64,000 bases of DNA from Oleispirillum naphthae (lineage in GTDB: Bacteria > Pseudomonadota > Alphaproteobacteria > Rhodospirillales > Rhodospirillaceae): positions 11,256-75,255 of the forward strand of contig JAQAZG010000011.1 in assembly GCA_027864655.1 (NCBI GenBank), given 5' to 3'. Positions 28,515 to 40,386 of the stretch are shown here, piece by piece. The translations under genes were made by a program, and so were the position numbers. How positions within the stretch are numbered: position 1 is the stretch's first letter; each line of letters starts with the position of its first letter. The notes under the pieces were generated by a model that worked only from the letters and a program-made list of their open reading frames with translations, was not told the DNA's origin and did not search any database.

Positions 28515-29417
28515 TCAGGCGAGCGGGAAGGCGATACGGTGGATGCGGCAGTAGGCTTCCAGGGTATTGCGCAGCAGCATGGCGATGGTCATCGGCCCGA
28601 CGCCGCCGGGCACCGGGGTGATCAGGCCCGCGACCTTGACCGCCTCGTCGAAGTCCACGTCGCCGACGAGGCGGGTGGAGCCGTCGCCCTTGCCCGCATC
28701 GATGCGGTTGATCCCCACGTCGATCACCGCCGCGCCGGGTTTCACCCAGTCGCCCCGGATGAAGCGGGGCTTGCCGATGGCGGGCACCAGGATATCGGCC
28801 TCGCGGCACAGCGCGGGCAGGTCGCGGGTGCGCGAGTGCGCCATGGTGACGGTGCAGTTCTCGCGCAGCAGCAGGGTGGCCATCGGCTTGCCGACGATGT
28901 TGGAGCGCCCGACGACCACGGCGTGCAGGCCTGCGAGGTCGCCGAGTTCGCGCTTCAGCAGGGTGAGGCAGCCGAGAGGCGTGCAGGGGATCGGCGCGTC
29001 CTGTCCGGTGGCGAGGCGGCCGACGTTCATCGGGTGGAAGCCGTCCACGTCCTTCTCGGGGGAGATCGTCTCGATGACCTTGGCCTCGTCGATCTGCGGC
29101 GGCACCGGCAACTGCACCAGGATGCCGTGGATTTCCGGGTCCTCGTTCAGCCCCTCGATCAGGGTGAGCAGGGGTTCTTCCGGGGTGTCGGCGGGGCGGC
29201 GGTAGACCACGGACCTGAACCCCGCCTCGGCGGCGAGCTTTTCCTTGCTCTTCACGTAGACCTGGCTCGGCGCGTCGTCGCCGATGAGGATCACCGCGAG
29301 GCCCGGCTGCACCGCGCGCTGCTCGCGGATGATCGCGACGTGCCGGGCGAGCTCCGCGCGGATCGCGGCGGAGACGGCCTTGCCGTCGATGATGCGGGCG
29401 GGGGAGGTCTTGGTCAT
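28515..29417 (-). CDS. folD: Methylenetetrahydrofolate dehydrogenase/cyclohydrolase FolD
   Basis: 300 aa bifunctional one-carbon enzyme. The catalytic lysine segment is [13 protein letters not shown] (about residue 55), and the substrate loop [28 protein letters not shown] and the NADP-binding [14 protein letters not shown] are typical. The C-terminal [15 protein letters not shown] signature is complete. The start overlaps the end of yggU by 4 bases. Confidence 0.96.
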   Translation of the reverse strand: MTKTSPARIIDGKAVSAAIRAELARHVAIIREQRAVQPGLAVILIGDDAPSQVYVKSKEKLAAEAGFRSVVYRRPADTPEEPLLTLIEGLNEDPEIHGILVQLPVPPQIDEAKVIETISPEKDVDGFHPMNVGRLATGQDAPIPCTPLGCLTLLKRELGDLAGLHAVVVGRSNIVGKPMATLLLRENCTVTMAHSRTRDLPALCREADILVPAIGKPRFIRGDWVKPGAAVIDVGINRIDAGKGDGSTRLVGDVDFDEAVKVAGLITPVPGGVGPMTIAMLLRNTLEAYCRIHRIAFPLA

Positions 29418-29755
29418 GATGGCGGGCCTTTGTCCGGCAGGGTCTCTGCGATGCGGCGGAGAATACGCTCGGGATCGCCCGAGATCGACAGAATCTTGTG
29501 GCGGTCGGTCTCTCCGGAAACGATGGCGACGGCGCTTTTCGGCACGCCCCAGAGCTTGGCGAGAAGTTTGATCAGCGCGCGGTTGGCCTTGCCGTCTTCC
29601 GGCGCCGCGGTGACGGAAACGCGCACCTCCGCGCCGCCCGCCGCGGTTTCGGCCAGGCCCTCGACGCCGTCGCGCCGCGCCTTCGGGGTGATCCGCACGC
29701 AAACGCGCACGCCGCCCGCGGCGGGCTGCGCAGCCGCTGCAAGCCCGGGCGGCAC
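29414..29755 (-). CDS. yggU: DUF167/YggU family protein
   Basis: 113 aa small basic protein. The DUF167 core is recognisable as [16 protein letters not shown], then [22 protein letters not shown] and [15 protein letters not shown]. Function unknown. In many proteobacteria it follows yggT, as here, and the overlap with folD (ATGA) suggests a yggT-yggU-folD transcript. Confidence 0.9.
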   Translation of the reverse strand: MPPGLAAAAQPAAGGVRVCVRITPKARRDGVEGLAETAAGGAEVRVSVTAAPEDGKANRALIKLLAKLWGVPKSAVAIVSGETDRHKILSISGDPERILRRIAETLPDKGPPS

Positions 29756-29758
29756 GCC

Positions 29759-30064
29759 TCAGAATCCGATGTAGCGCATGGCGATGCGGGCGAGCACGTT
29801 CTGGATGAAGACGATGGCGAGCAGCAGCACCACCGGGCTCAGGTCGAGGCCGCCGAGATCGGGCAGGAAGTTGCGGATCGGGCGCAGCAGCGGCTCGGTG
29901 ATGCGGTAGAGGAAGTCGCCGACCAGATAGACGAAGCGGTTGCGGGTGTTGATCACGCCGAAGGCGATCAGCCAGCTCATCACCGCCTGGATGATGATCA
30001 GCCAGACATAGAGATTCAGGGCCATCTGGATGACGGTGATCAGGGGTCCGAGGATGACGTCCAT
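29759..30064 (-). CDS. yggT: YggT family membrane protein
   Basis: 101 aa with two hydrophobic segments (about residues 5-35 and 72-95) flanking the conserved [27 protein letters not shown] region. YggT proteins are inner-membrane proteins linked to osmotic or potassium stress and cell division factors, with no defined biochemistry. First gene of the yggT-yggU-folD group. Confidence 0.92.
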   Translation of the reverse strand: MDVILGPLITVIQMALNLYVWLIIIQAVMSWLIAFGVINTRNRFVYLVGDFLYRITEPLLRPIRNFLPDLGGLDLSPVVLLLAIVFIQNVLARIAMRYIGF

Positions 30065-30146
30065 GAATTCGGCTCGCTTTTTTTAGGGTCGAAGGTCAAG
30101 AAGGTAGCCTCTCGACCGGCACGGCGCAAGTGCCGCACGACAACCC

Positions 30147-30175
30147 TTGACAGGTGGAAAACATCTCAGCATTAT
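30147..30175 (+). promoter_or_regulatory. Promoter of tRNA-Ala(CGC)
   Basis: A perfect TTGACA (30147-30152), 17-base spacing and CATTAT (30170-30175), 16 bases before the first base of the tRNA. Confidence 0.8.
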
Positions 30176-30191
30176 CCCCGCCTCGTCCTGC

Positions 30192-30267
30192 GGGGCCGTA
30201 GCTCAGATGGGAGAGCGCCGCAATCGCACTGCGGAGGTCAGGGGTTCGATTCCCCTCGGCTCCACCA
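30192..30267 (+). tRNA. tRNA-Ala, anticodon CGC
   Basis: 76 bases with encoded CCA (30265-30267). Acceptor GGGGCCG/CGGCTCC keeps the G3-U70 wobble pair that identifies tRNA-Ala. Anticodon stem-loop CCGCA-ATCGCAC-TGCGG gives CGC, reading GCG. T arm AGGGG-TTCGATT-CCCCT. A likely plasmid or island remnant begins directly after it, so its 3' end may have served as an integration site. Confidence 0.95.
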
Positions 30268-30287
30268 AACTTCTCCAACTGCCGAAT

Positions 30288-30315
30288 CCATCGACTGTGA
30301 TAGCACAGTCGATGG
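30288..30315 (+). terminator. Stem-loop just downstream of tRNA-Ala
   Basis: CCATCGACTGTG/CACAGTCGATGG, 12 bp perfect with an ATAG loop. No T run follows. It could end the tRNA transcript or be part of the incoming element. Confidence 0.5.
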
Positions 30316-30516
30316 CGGCGGGGCAAGGCAAGGCCATGCTTGGAGAGGCGTGGAATCCCAATGACATAAGCAAAAGGCCGCTAATCCGAAGGATTGGGCG
30401 ACCTGTTGCACGTCTAAAAAGAGAGCGTTCGGCAGCCTCCTTTGCCGCGCGCGGCGGGACGCCTCGTCAACGGGAAACCGCGCGTTTTCCGAACGGATGG
30501 TTGCGGCCTTTTTCCC

Positions 30517-31493
30517 TGTCGTTCCACGCCCTTCGGAGGGAAGGGCGTGTGCGAATCCAACACGCGTGCCGAGCTGCTGGACCTGCTGCCGGTGGCCGGG
30601 CACGTCTTCGGTCTGTCGCGTCGCGAGATCGAGCATCTGCTGTGGGCGATCCGGCGGACCAGGGTGGCCGATTGGCAGCCTGGAAGCCGCGCCGTCGTCT
30701 ACGTTTCCGTTGCGGAAACGGCGACCGAACGGGGCGTGTCTCCCCGGCAGATCAACAACTACGAACGGGCGATCGCGGCGGCCTTCGGCCTGCCGGTCTC
30801 CATCGCCTACAACCGGCGGCGCTACGGCCGTCGCGATCCGGCGACGGGGCGCATCCTCACCGCCTTCGGCTTCGAACTGACGGGGCTCGACCTGGCGCTC
30901 CCGAGACTGCGTCAGGTCAAAGCGGAGATCGACGAATTGAACCGACGACGGCGGAGCCTCAAGGAGGAACTGGCCGCGGCGGACTTGGAAAGGTTGATCC
31001 TTGCGGGGAAAACCTGTGGAGGAGACGGGGAAATTTCCGACGCGTCGGAAACGGATTTCCGACGTACAGAGCCTTCAATTGATTTTCGATCCACCTTCGG
31101 TGGTTGTAGTCCACATGTGGACACCGCCACCCGACGGCCCGCCCGCCGTCACCGGCACGGGCGCCGAACGCATCAAGCCGCGCATGGCCCTGGCGGCCGC
31201 ATCCAAGCGGTTTCGTGCGCATGCCCCGCCTCACCCGCAAGCCGACGACATCCGATGTGGTGGACGCCGCCAGATCGCTACTCCCCGAGATCGGCATCGA
31301 CGCTTCGACCTGGCGCTACGCATGCGAGATCATCGGCCTCTACCCCGCCGCCTTGGCTCTCTTGATCGCCGACCGTGCGGCACTCGATAGGGGTGTCTTG
31401 GCTCCCGGCGCATATCTCCGCGGCATGTCCCGTCGGGCCATTGATGCTGACCTTGCGCTCGACCGCTCGATGTTCGGCTTGGTCGGCGGCTGA
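30517..31493 (+). pseudogene. Frameshifted repC replication initiator remnant
   Basis: RepC is the initiator of RepABC plasmids and chromids. The N-terminal part is readable from TPFGGKGV through GLSRREIEHLLWAIRR and DWQPGSRAVVYVSVAETA...GVSPRQINNYERAI, the RepC winged-helix region. The frame changes around 31090-31190 (next piece ERIKPRMALAAASKRFRAHAP) and again near 31215, where the C-terminal domain is read: SDVVDAARSLLPEIGID, PGAYLRGMSRRA, ending SMFGLVGG. Three frames are needed, so the gene is dead. No repA or repB is present. It lies 250 bases after tRNA-Ala. Confidence 0.8.
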
Positions 31494-31576
31494 TGCGCCC
31501 GTACCGATCCATAAGGGGCCGGAATCGGACGGACGGGCTGTGGGCGGGCAATGCAAAAGGCCGATTGTTGGCTTAG

Positions 31577-31591
31577 TCCGCACCCTGCTAA
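31577..31591. repeat. 15-base direct repeat, left copy
   Basis: TCCGCACCCTGCTAA occurs here, between the repC remnant and kdpE, and again at 39698-39712, beyond the other end of the kdp operon, in the same orientation. It may mark an insertion boundary. Confidence 0.5.
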
Positions 31592-31656
31592 GCTCTGTCG
31601 ATAAAACTTAATGACCAAAGTTTGGCGGCAGCGAGTTTCAGGCATTCGAGGAAGGA

Positions 31657-32340
31657 TTACTCGGATCGCCGGAGTCGATAGCCGACGGTGGGGTCGTTGA
31701 CGATGATCGCGGGATGGGCGGGGTCGGCCTCCAGCTTCTGGCGCAGCTGGTTGACGTAGACCCGCAGGTAGGCGGTGTCCTCGACGTGCGCCGGTCCCCA
31801 GACCTCTTTGAGAATCTGCCGGTGGGTGAGGACGTGGTCCGCATGCGGGACGAAGAAGGCGAGAAGCTCCCATTCCTTCTTGCTGAGGTGCACCTCGGTG
31901 CCGTCCCGGCTGACGATGCGGCGGGCGAGATCGACGGAAAGTCCGCCGGAAACGAAGGTTTCCCCGCCGTCCCCACCTCCGCGGGAGCGCAGCGCCGCCC
32001 GCATCCGCGCCATGAACTCGGCGATGCCGAAGGGCTTGACCACATAGTCGCTGGCGCCGCGGTCGAGCGCCTCGACCTTGTCGAACTCGTCGGCGCGCAC
32101 CGAAAGCACGATGATCGGAACCGCGGAGAACCCGCGGATTGCGCTGATCGCTTCCTGGCCGTCCATGTCGGGCAGGCCGAGGTCCAGCACCACCAGGTCC
32201 GGCGCCCGCTCGCGGGCGGCGGCGATGCCCGCCGCCGCGGTTTCCGCCTCGCTCACCGCATAGCCGTTGGCGGCGAGGGAAATCCGCAGGAACTTGCGGA
32301 TTTGGGGTTCGTCGTCAACGACGAGAACGCGGACGCTCAT
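31657..32340 (-). CDS. kdpE: Two-component response regulator KdpE
   Basis: 227 aa OmpR-family regulator. Receiver domain with D9-D10, phospho-acceptor D53 and the conserved K in YVVKPFG. The C-terminal winged helix (about 130-227) has KKEWELLAFFVPHADHVLTHRQIL and VYVNQLRQKLEADPAHP, typical of KdpE. Together with KdpD it activates kdpFABC at low potassium. Its ATG overlaps the kdpD stop. Confidence 0.95.
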   Translation of the reverse strand: MSVRVLVVDDEPQIRKFLRISLAANGYAVSEAETAAAGIAAARERAPDLVVLDLGLPDMDGQEAISAIRGFSAVPIIVLSVRADEFDKVEALDRGASDYVVKPFGIAEFMARMRAALRSRGGGDGGETFVSGGLSVDLARRIVSRDGTEVHLSKKEWELLAFFVPHADHVLTHRQILKEVWGPAHVEDTAYLRVYVNQLRQKLEADPAHPAIIVNDPTVGYRLRRSE

Positions 32341-35012
32341 GATCCGGCCTCGGGCAGGGCGGGCGCCTCCGGCAACGGCAGGTGGATGACGATCGCCGCT
32401 CCCACGCCGTTCATCCCCGCATCGATGTGGATGGTGCCGTCGTGCGCCTCGACGATGCCGCGGCAGATCGCGAGCCCGAGGCCGGTTCCCGACTGGCTGT
32501 CCTCCTGCCGCACCCGATAGAACATCTCGAACACCTTCTCCCGCTCTTCCGGTGGAATCCCCGGCCCCTGGTCGAGCACCTCGATGGATATGTGCTTCGG
32601 CGTCGGGTTTGCCCATACCTTGATCGCGCTGCCCGGCGGCGCGTATTTGCAGGCGTTGTCGAGGAGGTTGAAGAACACCTGCTCCATCAGCACCGCATCG
32701 ATGCGCAGGAGCGGCATCCTTGGGGAAATCTCCACCTGAATGGTGTGCGCCCGGGCGAGGCGGCCGATGCGCTCCACCGCCGCGGCGACGACGTCGCGCA
32801 GGTCGGTCCAGTCGGCGCGCGGTTTCAGCGCTCCGGCGCCGAGGCGGGTCATGTCCAGCAGGTTCTGGACATAACGGTTGAGACGCTCGGCCTCGTCCTG
32901 GATGGTCTGGGCGAGGTCCTGCCGCCCGGATTCGTCGAGCAGGCCGCCGTAACTGGTGAGGCTCGACGCGGCGCCGAGGATCGACACCAGGGGGGTGCGC
33001 AGGTCGTGCGAGAGCGAGGAGAGCAGTGCCGAGCGCAGGCGTTCGCGCTCGGTGTCGACCTTGGCCGCCTCGATATCGGAGACCAGGATGGTCCGTTCGA
33101 TCGCCACCGCCGCCTGGTCGGCCAAGGTTTCCAGGAGCCGCATCTGCTCCGGACCGGGCGGTACGGTGCCCTTTTCCATCTGCACCCCGAGCACGCCGAT
33201 CGGCCCGCGCGCCGTGGTCAGCGGGATGAACAGCCATTCCGCCGCGGGCAGGGTGCTCGATCCGCGCCCGGCCACCTTGCCGTGCGTCCAGGTCCACGCG
33301 GCGGCGGCGGCGGACTTGTCGTCGATGCGATCCTCGGGTGGATATCCGGCGGCGACGGAGAGGATGGACTTCTCCGGCATAAGGACCAGAGACTTGCCGT
33401 GAATGGTCGAGGCGACGTGGAAGACCACCGCCCAGAGCACGTTGTCGAGGGTCACGGCGGCGGATATCTTGCGGCCGAAATCGTAGAGCGCCGCGGTGCG
33501 CCGCGCGCCCTCGCGCGTGCTTTCCATCTGGGCCCTCAGGCGGGCGGCGAGATTGCTCACGAGGATGGCCGCGACGAGGAAGAACACCACGGTGAGGATG
33601 TTCTGGGTGTCGGTGATGGCGAAGGTGAGGCGCGGCTCTGTGAAGAAGAAGTTGAATGCGAAGAAGCTCAGCACCGAGGTGAGGATGGCGGGTCTGAGCC
33701 CGGTGCGCACCGCCACCAGCAGTACCGCCATCAGGTAGGCGACGGAAATGTTGGTGATCGGCAGGCCGATCGCCTCCACCGCGAAGCCGATGCCGGTGGC
33801 GGCGGCGCTCGCGGCCAGGGCGAAAAAATAGAACCAGGAGGGCGTGGCCTGCCGCGGCACGGGGGACTGCTTCGGCGCGGCCTTGTCGGCGGCACCGACC
33901 ACCAGAACGTTGATGTCGCCCGCCTCGGCGATCAGGCGGTCGGTGACCGACTTGCCGAAGCTCCGGTGCCCGGCTCGCGTGCGTCCGACGACGAACTGGG
34001 TGACGTTGTTGTCGCGGGCATAGGCGAGCACCGTCGCCGCCACGTCGTCGCCGGAGAGCGTCGCGGTCTCGCCGCCGAGCTGCGTGGCCAGGCGCATCGC
34101 TTCGGTGATGCGGTCCTTCTCCGCCTCGCCGAGGGCATAGGCGCGCGGTGTCTCCACCGTCACCGCCACCCAGGCGGAACCGCGGCGCTCCGCCGAACGC
34201 TTGGCGACGCGGATCAGGCGCGGCGCATCTCCTTGCGCATCGACGCACACCAGGGTCCGCTCACGTGCCGGCCACGGCCCGGCGATGGCATGGGCGCGCA
34301 TGTAGTCGATCATCTGGCGGTCGACCCGTTCGGCGGCGTGGCGCAGCGCCATCTCGCGCAGCGCGGTGAGGGTGCCGAGGGAGAAGAAGTGGCGGATCGC
34401 CCGCCGCGCCTGTTCCGGCACGTAGACCTTGCCCTCGTGCAGGCGCTTGATCAGGTCTTCCGGCGGCAGGTCGATCAGCTCGATCTCATCGGCGGCGGCG
34501 AACAGGCCGTCGGGCACGGTTTCCCGCACCTTGACCCCGGAGATCTGCTCGACGACGTCGTTCAGCCCCTCGATGTGCTGGATGTTCACCGTGGTGTAGA
34601 CGTCGATGCCTGCGGCGAGCAGCTCCTCCACATCCTGCCAGCGCTTGACGTGGCGCGCACCGGGTACGTTGCTGTGGGCGAGTTCGTCCACCAGGGCGAG
34701 GCCGGGGCGGCGCGCGAGCAAGCCGTCGAGGTCCATCTCATCGAAGACCCGCTCGTGGTAGTCGATGCGGTGGCGCGGCACCACATCGAGGCCCTCGACC
34801 AGGGTCTCGGTCTCGCTGCGGCCGTGCGTCTCGACGAAACCGACCGCGACGTCGATGCCTTCCCGGCGGCGTTCGTGGGCGGCGCCGAGCATCGCGTAGG
34901 TCTTGCCGACGCCGGGGGCGGCGCCGAGGAAGATTTTGAGGCGGCCGCGTCCCTCCCGCTCGGCTTCGGCGAGCAGGGCGTCCGGTGACGGGCGCGCCTC
35001 GGTCTGGTTCAT
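32337..35012 (-). CDS. kdpD: Potassium sensor histidine kinase KdpD
   Basis: 891 aa, full length. The N-terminal KdpD domain with Walker A GAAPGVGKT (residues 30-38) is followed by a universal-stress-protein-like domain (about 250-370), four membrane segments (about 400-500), a GAF domain and the kinase core with H-box LSHDLRTPLVSILG, N-box NLLDNACKYAPPG and GTGLGLAICRG. It senses potassium limitation or turgor and phosphorylates KdpE. It lies between kdpC and kdpE. Confidence 0.96.
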   Translation of the reverse strand: MNQTEARPSPDALLAEAEREGRGRLKIFLGAAPGVGKTYAMLGAAHERRREGIDVAVGFVETHGRSETETLVEGLDVVPRHRIDYHERVFDEMDLDGLLARRPGLALVDELAHSNVPGARHVKRWQDVEELLAAGIDVYTTVNIQHIEGLNDVVEQISGVKVRETVPDGLFAAADEIELIDLPPEDLIKRLHEGKVYVPEQARRAIRHFFSLGTLTALREMALRHAAERVDRQMIDYMRAHAIAGPWPARERTLVCVDAQGDAPRLIRVAKRSAERRGSAWVAVTVETPRAYALGEAEKDRITEAMRLATQLGGETATLSGDDVAATVLAYARDNNVTQFVVGRTRAGHRSFGKSVTDRLIAEAGDINVLVVGAADKAAPKQSPVPRQATPSWFYFFALAASAAATGIGFAVEAIGLPITNISVAYLMAVLLVAVRTGLRPAILTSVLSFFAFNFFFTEPRLTFAITDTQNILTVVFFLVAAILVSNLAARLRAQMESTREGARRTAALYDFGRKISAAVTLDNVLWAVVFHVASTIHGKSLVLMPEKSILSVAAGYPPEDRIDDKSAAAAAWTWTHGKVAGRGSSTLPAAEWLFIPLTTARGPIGVLGVQMEKGTVPPGPEQMRLLETLADQAAVAIERTILVSDIEAAKVDTERERLRSALLSSLSHDLRTPLVSILGAASSLTSYGGLLDESGRQDLAQTIQDEAERLNRYVQNLLDMTRLGAGALKPRADWTDLRDVVAAAVERIGRLARAHTIQVEISPRMPLLRIDAVLMEQVFFNLLDNACKYAPPGSAIKVWANPTPKHISIEVLDQGPGIPPEEREKVFEMFYRVRQEDSQSGTGLGLAICRGIVEAHDGTIHIDAGMNGVGAAIVIHLPLPEAPALPEAGS

Positions 35013-35036
35013 GCGCGGTCTCCCTTCCCGCCGAGT

Positions 35037-35615
35037 TCACCGCATCGGCCGCCGTTCGTCCAGGGCGAGATTGAGGGCGAGTACGTTGACGCGCGGTTCC
35101 CCGAGGAGTCCGAAGGTGCGCCCCTCGGTACGCGCGGCGATCAGGGCGCGCACCTCCTCGACCGCGAGGCCGCGTGCCAGGGCGACGCGTGCCGCCTGCC
35201 AAGCCGCCGCCGCAGGCGAGAGGTGCGGGTCGAGGCCGGAGGCCGAGGCGGTGACGAGGTCGGCGGGCACCGGGCCTCTCTCCCCCGGGTTGGCGGCGCG
35301 TTCGGCGGCGATGCGTGCCCGCACCGCCTCGGCCAATGCCCGGGCGGAGGGTGCGAGGTTGGAACCGCCGGAGTTCGCCGCGTCGTAGCCCTGCCCCGCC
35401 GCCGAGGGACGGCCATGGAAATAGCCGGGACCGGAAAATGCCTGGCCGATCAGGGCCGAACCCACCACCTTGCCGTCCCGTTCGATCAGGCTGCCGTGCG
35501 CCTGGCGGGGGAAGGCGAGTTCGGCGATGCCGGTAACCGCGAAGGGATAGGCGATGCCGGTGAGCGCGGTCATCACCAGGGTGAGAACCAGGGCGGATCG
35601 CAGATGGGAGATCAT
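35037..35615 (-). CDS. kdpC: Potassium-transporting ATPase subunit KdpC
   Basis: 192 aa. One N-terminal membrane segment, then the KdpC periplasmic/cytoplasmic domain with [18 protein letters not shown] (about residue 57), [19 protein letters not shown] and [15 protein letters not shown] at the end. It stabilises the KdpFABC complex and raises affinity for ATP. A 16-base gap to kdpB places it in the kdp operon. Confidence 0.95.
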   Translation of the reverse strand: MISHLRSALVLTLVMTALTGIAYPFAVTGIAELAFPRQAHGSLIERDGKVVGSALIGQAFSGPGYFHGRPSAAGQGYDAANSGGSNLAPSARALAEAVRARIAAERAANPGERGPVPADLVTASASGLDPHLSPAAAAWQAARVALARGLAVEEVRALIAARTEGRTFGLLGEPRVNVLALNLALDERRPMR

Positions 35616-35631
35616 GGTGCACTCCTTCGTT

Positions 35632-37665
<2,034 letters not shown>

Positions 37666-37677
37666 CTCGAAAACTCC

Positions 37678-39369
37678 TCAGAACAAGGTGCCGGAGAACA
37701 GGGCGAGGTGTTCCACCACCGGCCCGAGAGCCAGTGCCGGGAAGAAGGTGAGACCTCCCACCACCACGGTCACCGCGATCAAGAGGGTGACGAACAGACG
37801 GCCGTGGGTGGGCAGGGTACCGGCGGAGGGCGGAACCGTCTTCTTGGCCGCCGCCGATCCGGCAATCGCCAGAACCGGGACGATCACGGCAAAGCGGCCG
37901 AAAACCATCGCGACGCCCTGAAGGATGGCGTTGAGCGGCGTGGCGGCGCCGAACCCGGCAAAAGCCGAGCCGTTGTTGCCGGTGGCCGAGGCATAAGCGT
38001 AGAGCAACTCGCTCAGGCCGTGCGGCCCCGGCGCGGCGATCGCCTCCGGCCCGGCGAGCAGCGAAATCGCGCCGAGCCCCAGCACCCCCAGCGGCGTGAC
38101 CAGGATGGCGAGCACCGCCAGCTTGACCTCGCGGGCCTCGATCTTCTTGCCCAGGTATTCCGGTGTGCGGCCGACCATCAGCCCGGCGATGAACACCGCG
38201 AGGACGACGAACACCAGCATGCCGTAGAGGCCTGCGCCGACGCCGCCGAAGATCACCTCGCCGAGGAGGATGTCGACCAGCGGCACCAGCCCGCCGAGCG
38301 GCATGAAGCTGTCGTGCATGGCGTTGACCGATCCGTTGGAGGCGGCGGTGGTCGCAGTCGCCCAGATCGCCGAGTTGGCGATGCCGAAGCGGACCTCCTT
38401 GCCCTCCATGTTCCCCACGAGGGAATCCATCCCCGCAACGGTAAGGGCGGGGTTGGCCTGGGATTCCGCCCAGGCGGCGAGGGAGACGCAGACCACGAAC
38501 ATCAGCCCCATCGCGGCGAAGATCGCCCAGCCCTGGCGCCGGTCGCCGACCATACGGCCGAAGGTGTCGGTCAGCCCTGCCGCCAGCAGCAGCAGGAAGG
38601 TCATTTCGACCAGGTTGGTGAGCGGCGTCGGGTTCTCGAAGGGATGGGCGGAATTGGCGTTGAAGAAACCGCCGCCGTTGGAGCCGAGCTGCTTGATCGC
38701 CTCCTGCGAGGCCACCGGCCCTTGCGCGATCAGTTGATGCACGCCTTCCAAAGTGGAGGCCGGAACGTAGGCGTCGAAGTTCTGCGGGGCTCCCTGCCAG
38801 ACCAGGAAGAGGGCGGTGAGGAAGGCGACCGGCAGCAGCAGATAGAGGACGCAACGGGTCAGATCGACGGTGAAGTTGCCCACCGTCTGCGCGGAATGCC
38901 GGGCGAAGCCGCGAATCAGCGCCACCGCCACGGCGATGCCGGTGGCGGCGGAGACGAAGTTCTGCACCGCGAGCCCCGCCATCTGGGTGAGATAGCTCAT
39001 CGCCGTCTCGCCGCCGTAGGCCTGCCAGTTGGTATTGGTGGCGAAACTGACCGCGGTGTTGAAGGCGATCGTGGGGGAAACCGCGCCGACCCCGGCCGGA
39101 TTCAGCGGTAGCCAGACCTGCAGCCGCTCGAGGCCATAGACCGCGAGGGTGCCGACCAGATTGAACGCGAGCAGGGAGAAAGCATAGGCGGACCAGTGCT
39201 GCTCGCGTTCCGGCGCGGTGCCGCACAGGCGATAGATCGGCCGTTCCGCCCAGGCGAGGAAGGTGAGCCTGCCTTCGAACAGGCGGGCCATGTAACCGCC
39301 TGCGAGCGGCGTCAGCGCGACGATTACGGCGAGGTAGAGAAGAATTTGCAGGATGCCGTTGGCGTCCAT
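37678..39369 (-). CDS. kdpA: Potassium-transporting ATPase channel subunit KdpA
   Basis: 563 aa with about ten membrane segments and the four pore-loop repeats of the SKT family, for example [16 protein letters not shown] (about residue 107), [20 protein letters not shown] (about 228) and [12 protein letters not shown] (about 463), which supply the selectivity filter. It forms the potassium-selecting channel of KdpFABC. kdpF follows closely upstream. Confidence 0.96.
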   Translation of the reverse strand: MDANGILQILLYLAVIVALTPLAGGYMARLFEGRLTFLAWAERPIYRLCGTAPEREQHWSAYAFSLLAFNLVGTLAVYGLERLQVWLPLNPAGVGAVSPTIAFNTAVSFATNTNWQAYGGETAMSYLTQMAGLAVQNFVSAATGIAVAVALIRGFARHSAQTVGNFTVDLTRCVLYLLLPVAFLTALFLVWQGAPQNFDAYVPASTLEGVHQLIAQGPVASQEAIKQLGSNGGGFFNANSAHPFENPTPLTNLVEMTFLLLLAAGLTDTFGRMVGDRRQGWAIFAAMGLMFVVCVSLAAWAESQANPALTVAGMDSLVGNMEGKEVRFGIANSAIWATATTAASNGSVNAMHDSFMPLGGLVPLVDILLGEVIFGGVGAGLYGMLVFVVLAVFIAGLMVGRTPEYLGKKIEAREVKLAVLAILVTPLGVLGLGAISLLAGPEAIAAPGPHGLSELLYAYASATGNNGSAFAGFGAATPLNAILQGVAMVFGRFAVIVPVLAIAGSAAAKKTVPPSAGTLPTHGRLFVTLLIAVTVVVGGLTFFPALALGPVVEHLALFSGTLF

Positions 39370-39378
39370 CGGACTCTC

Positions 39379-39480
39379 CTAGAATCTCTCGGGATGGATC
39401 AGGACCCAGGTCAGATAGACCAGCAGCCCCACGGCGAGGCCGGACCCGAGTACGACGTCGAAAAGCTGGAAACCGTCCAT
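39379..39480 (-). CDS. kdpF: Small subunit KdpF
   Basis: 33 aa, MDGFQLFDVVLGSGLAVGLL then VYLTWVLIHPERF. A single membrane helix with the C-terminal HPERF motif typical of KdpF, which stabilises the KdpABC complex as a lipid-like peptide. GGAGG precedes the ATG, and kdpA starts 9 bases after the stop. Confidence 0.9.
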   Translation of the reverse strand: MDGFQLFDVVLGSGLAVGLLVYLTWVLIHPERF

Positions 39481-39489
39481 CGGCGCCTC

Positions 39490-39573
39490 CTATATCCGGG
39501 CGCAGGCGTGCACCAGCAGGGCGCACCCGGCGAAAAGACCGACGATCATGGCAAGAAGTGCGGCGTCGAACAT
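39490..39573 (-). CDS. 27-aa membrane peptide upstream of kdpF
   Basis: MFDAALLAMIVGLFAGCALL then VHACARI. One predicted helix with a charged C-terminal tail. It has a good ribosome site (GGAGG, 6 bases before the ATG), and its stop nearly abuts the kdpF ribosome site. Length, hydropathy and position suggest a second KdpF-like accessory peptide. I do not recognise a named family, and it has not been annotated from homology here. Confidence 0.65.
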   Translation of the reverse strand: MFDAALLAMIVGLFAGCALLVHACARI

Positions 39574-39697
39574 GTGGAGCCTCCGTTTGACGACGAATCA
39601 CCGGACACGATCCTGCCGCCACGGGGCATAAGGATTCCATGCGGAAAGCGAGGTCTGATTTTTACGGAACGCTTATGGGGGGAGCCAACTCGGGGCA

Positions 39698-39712
39698 TCC
39701 GCACCCTGCTAA
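39698..39712. repeat. 15-base direct repeat, right copy
   Basis: TCCGCACCCTGCTAA, identical to 31577-31591. Together the copies bracket the complete kdpFABCDE operon. Confidence 0.5.
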
Positions 39713-39958
39713 CACCGATCGAATGTCCACCTTTGGGATATTCGGCAATTTGGTTAAGCGTCCGGCTATGGGCGCGTTCCGGAAGTAGATCGCCGGGTCA
39801 CTGCGTGCCCTGAGCGATGGATCGCCAGAACTCCGGCCAGCCCTCTTCCCGCATCTCGTTTGAATTCGTCGCTGAAGGCGGCTTTGCCCATGTCGGTCTC
39901 CTTGCCTCAAATTTAGGGGACAAGGCGTCTACCGTTCTAGGGGCTATTCATGGAAGCC

Positions 39959-40033
39959 TCAGACCACCTGCCACGCGAAGCCGGTGGCGAGCGCGGCGAG
40001 GGCGAGGACCGCGAGGGCGGCGAGCGGCATCAT
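39959..40033 (-). CDS. Possible 24-aa hydrophobic peptide
   Basis: MMPLAALAVLALAALATGFA then WQVV, a single helix, with GGGAGGG eight bases before the ATG pair. It is in the same orientation as kdp but 380 bases upstream. It could be real or chance in GC-rich DNA. Confidence 0.3.
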   Translation of the reverse strand: MMPLAALAVLALAALATGFAWQVV

Positions 40034-40066
40034 CGTGCGGCCCTCCCGGTTCGAGAGGGTGTTTCC

Positions 40067-40107
40067 GTATCCACAAAAACCTTGCCATGAGAGGTTTTTG
40101 TAGATAC
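40067..40107. promoter_or_regulatory. Operator-like inverted repeat before brnT
   Basis: GTATCCACAAAAACC (40067-40081) faces GGTTTTTGTAGATAC (40093-40107), 15-base arms with one mismatch and an 11-base loop, ending 9 bases before the brnT ATG. It is a good candidate for BrnA autoregulation. Confidence 0.6.
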
Positions 40108-40116
40108 ATTTACTCC

Positions 40117-40386
40117 ATGAACACCTGGGACGAAGCCAAGAGAGCCGTCACCCTCGCCGAACGCGGACTCGATTTCGCGGACGCCGAGCGGGTGTTCGAG
40201 GGTCCGACCGTAACCATGGAAGACGGACGGAAGGACTATGGAGAGAACCGCTACATCACCGTGGGATTCCTGGAAGAGCGCATCGTCGTGCTCGTTTGGA
40301 CGCCACGGGACGGCGGCAGGCGGATCATCAGCATGAGGAAAGCCAATGACCGGGAAGTCGAAAGATACGCGCCCGACCTGGGTTGA
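40117..40386 (+). CDS. brnT: BrnT-type toxin
   Basis: 89 aa ribonuclease-like toxin of the RelE fold. The pattern WDEAKRAVTLAERGLDFADA, DYGENRYITVGFLEERIVVLVW and RIISMRKANDREVERY matches BrnT (basic residues for RNA cleavage in the C-terminal part). The start is the ATG just after the operator; the open frame further upstream is non-coding. It overlaps brnA by 41 bases, in the usual toxin-first order. Confidence 0.9.
   Translation: MNTWDEAKRAVTLAERGLDFADAERVFEGPTVTMEDGRKDYGENRYITVGFLEERIVVLVWTPRDGGRRIISMRKANDREVERYAPDLG

Larger units (their letters stand above)
39574..40066. other. Kdp upstream region and island spacer
   Basis: About 490 bases between the kdp leader peptide and the brnTA operator. 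It must hold the kdpF promoter and KdpE sites, but I could not fix them. It contains the right copy of a 15-base direct repeat (39698-39712) and a possible 24-codon hydrophobic frame at 39959-40033 on the minus strand. No recognisable longer gene. Confidence 0.5.
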
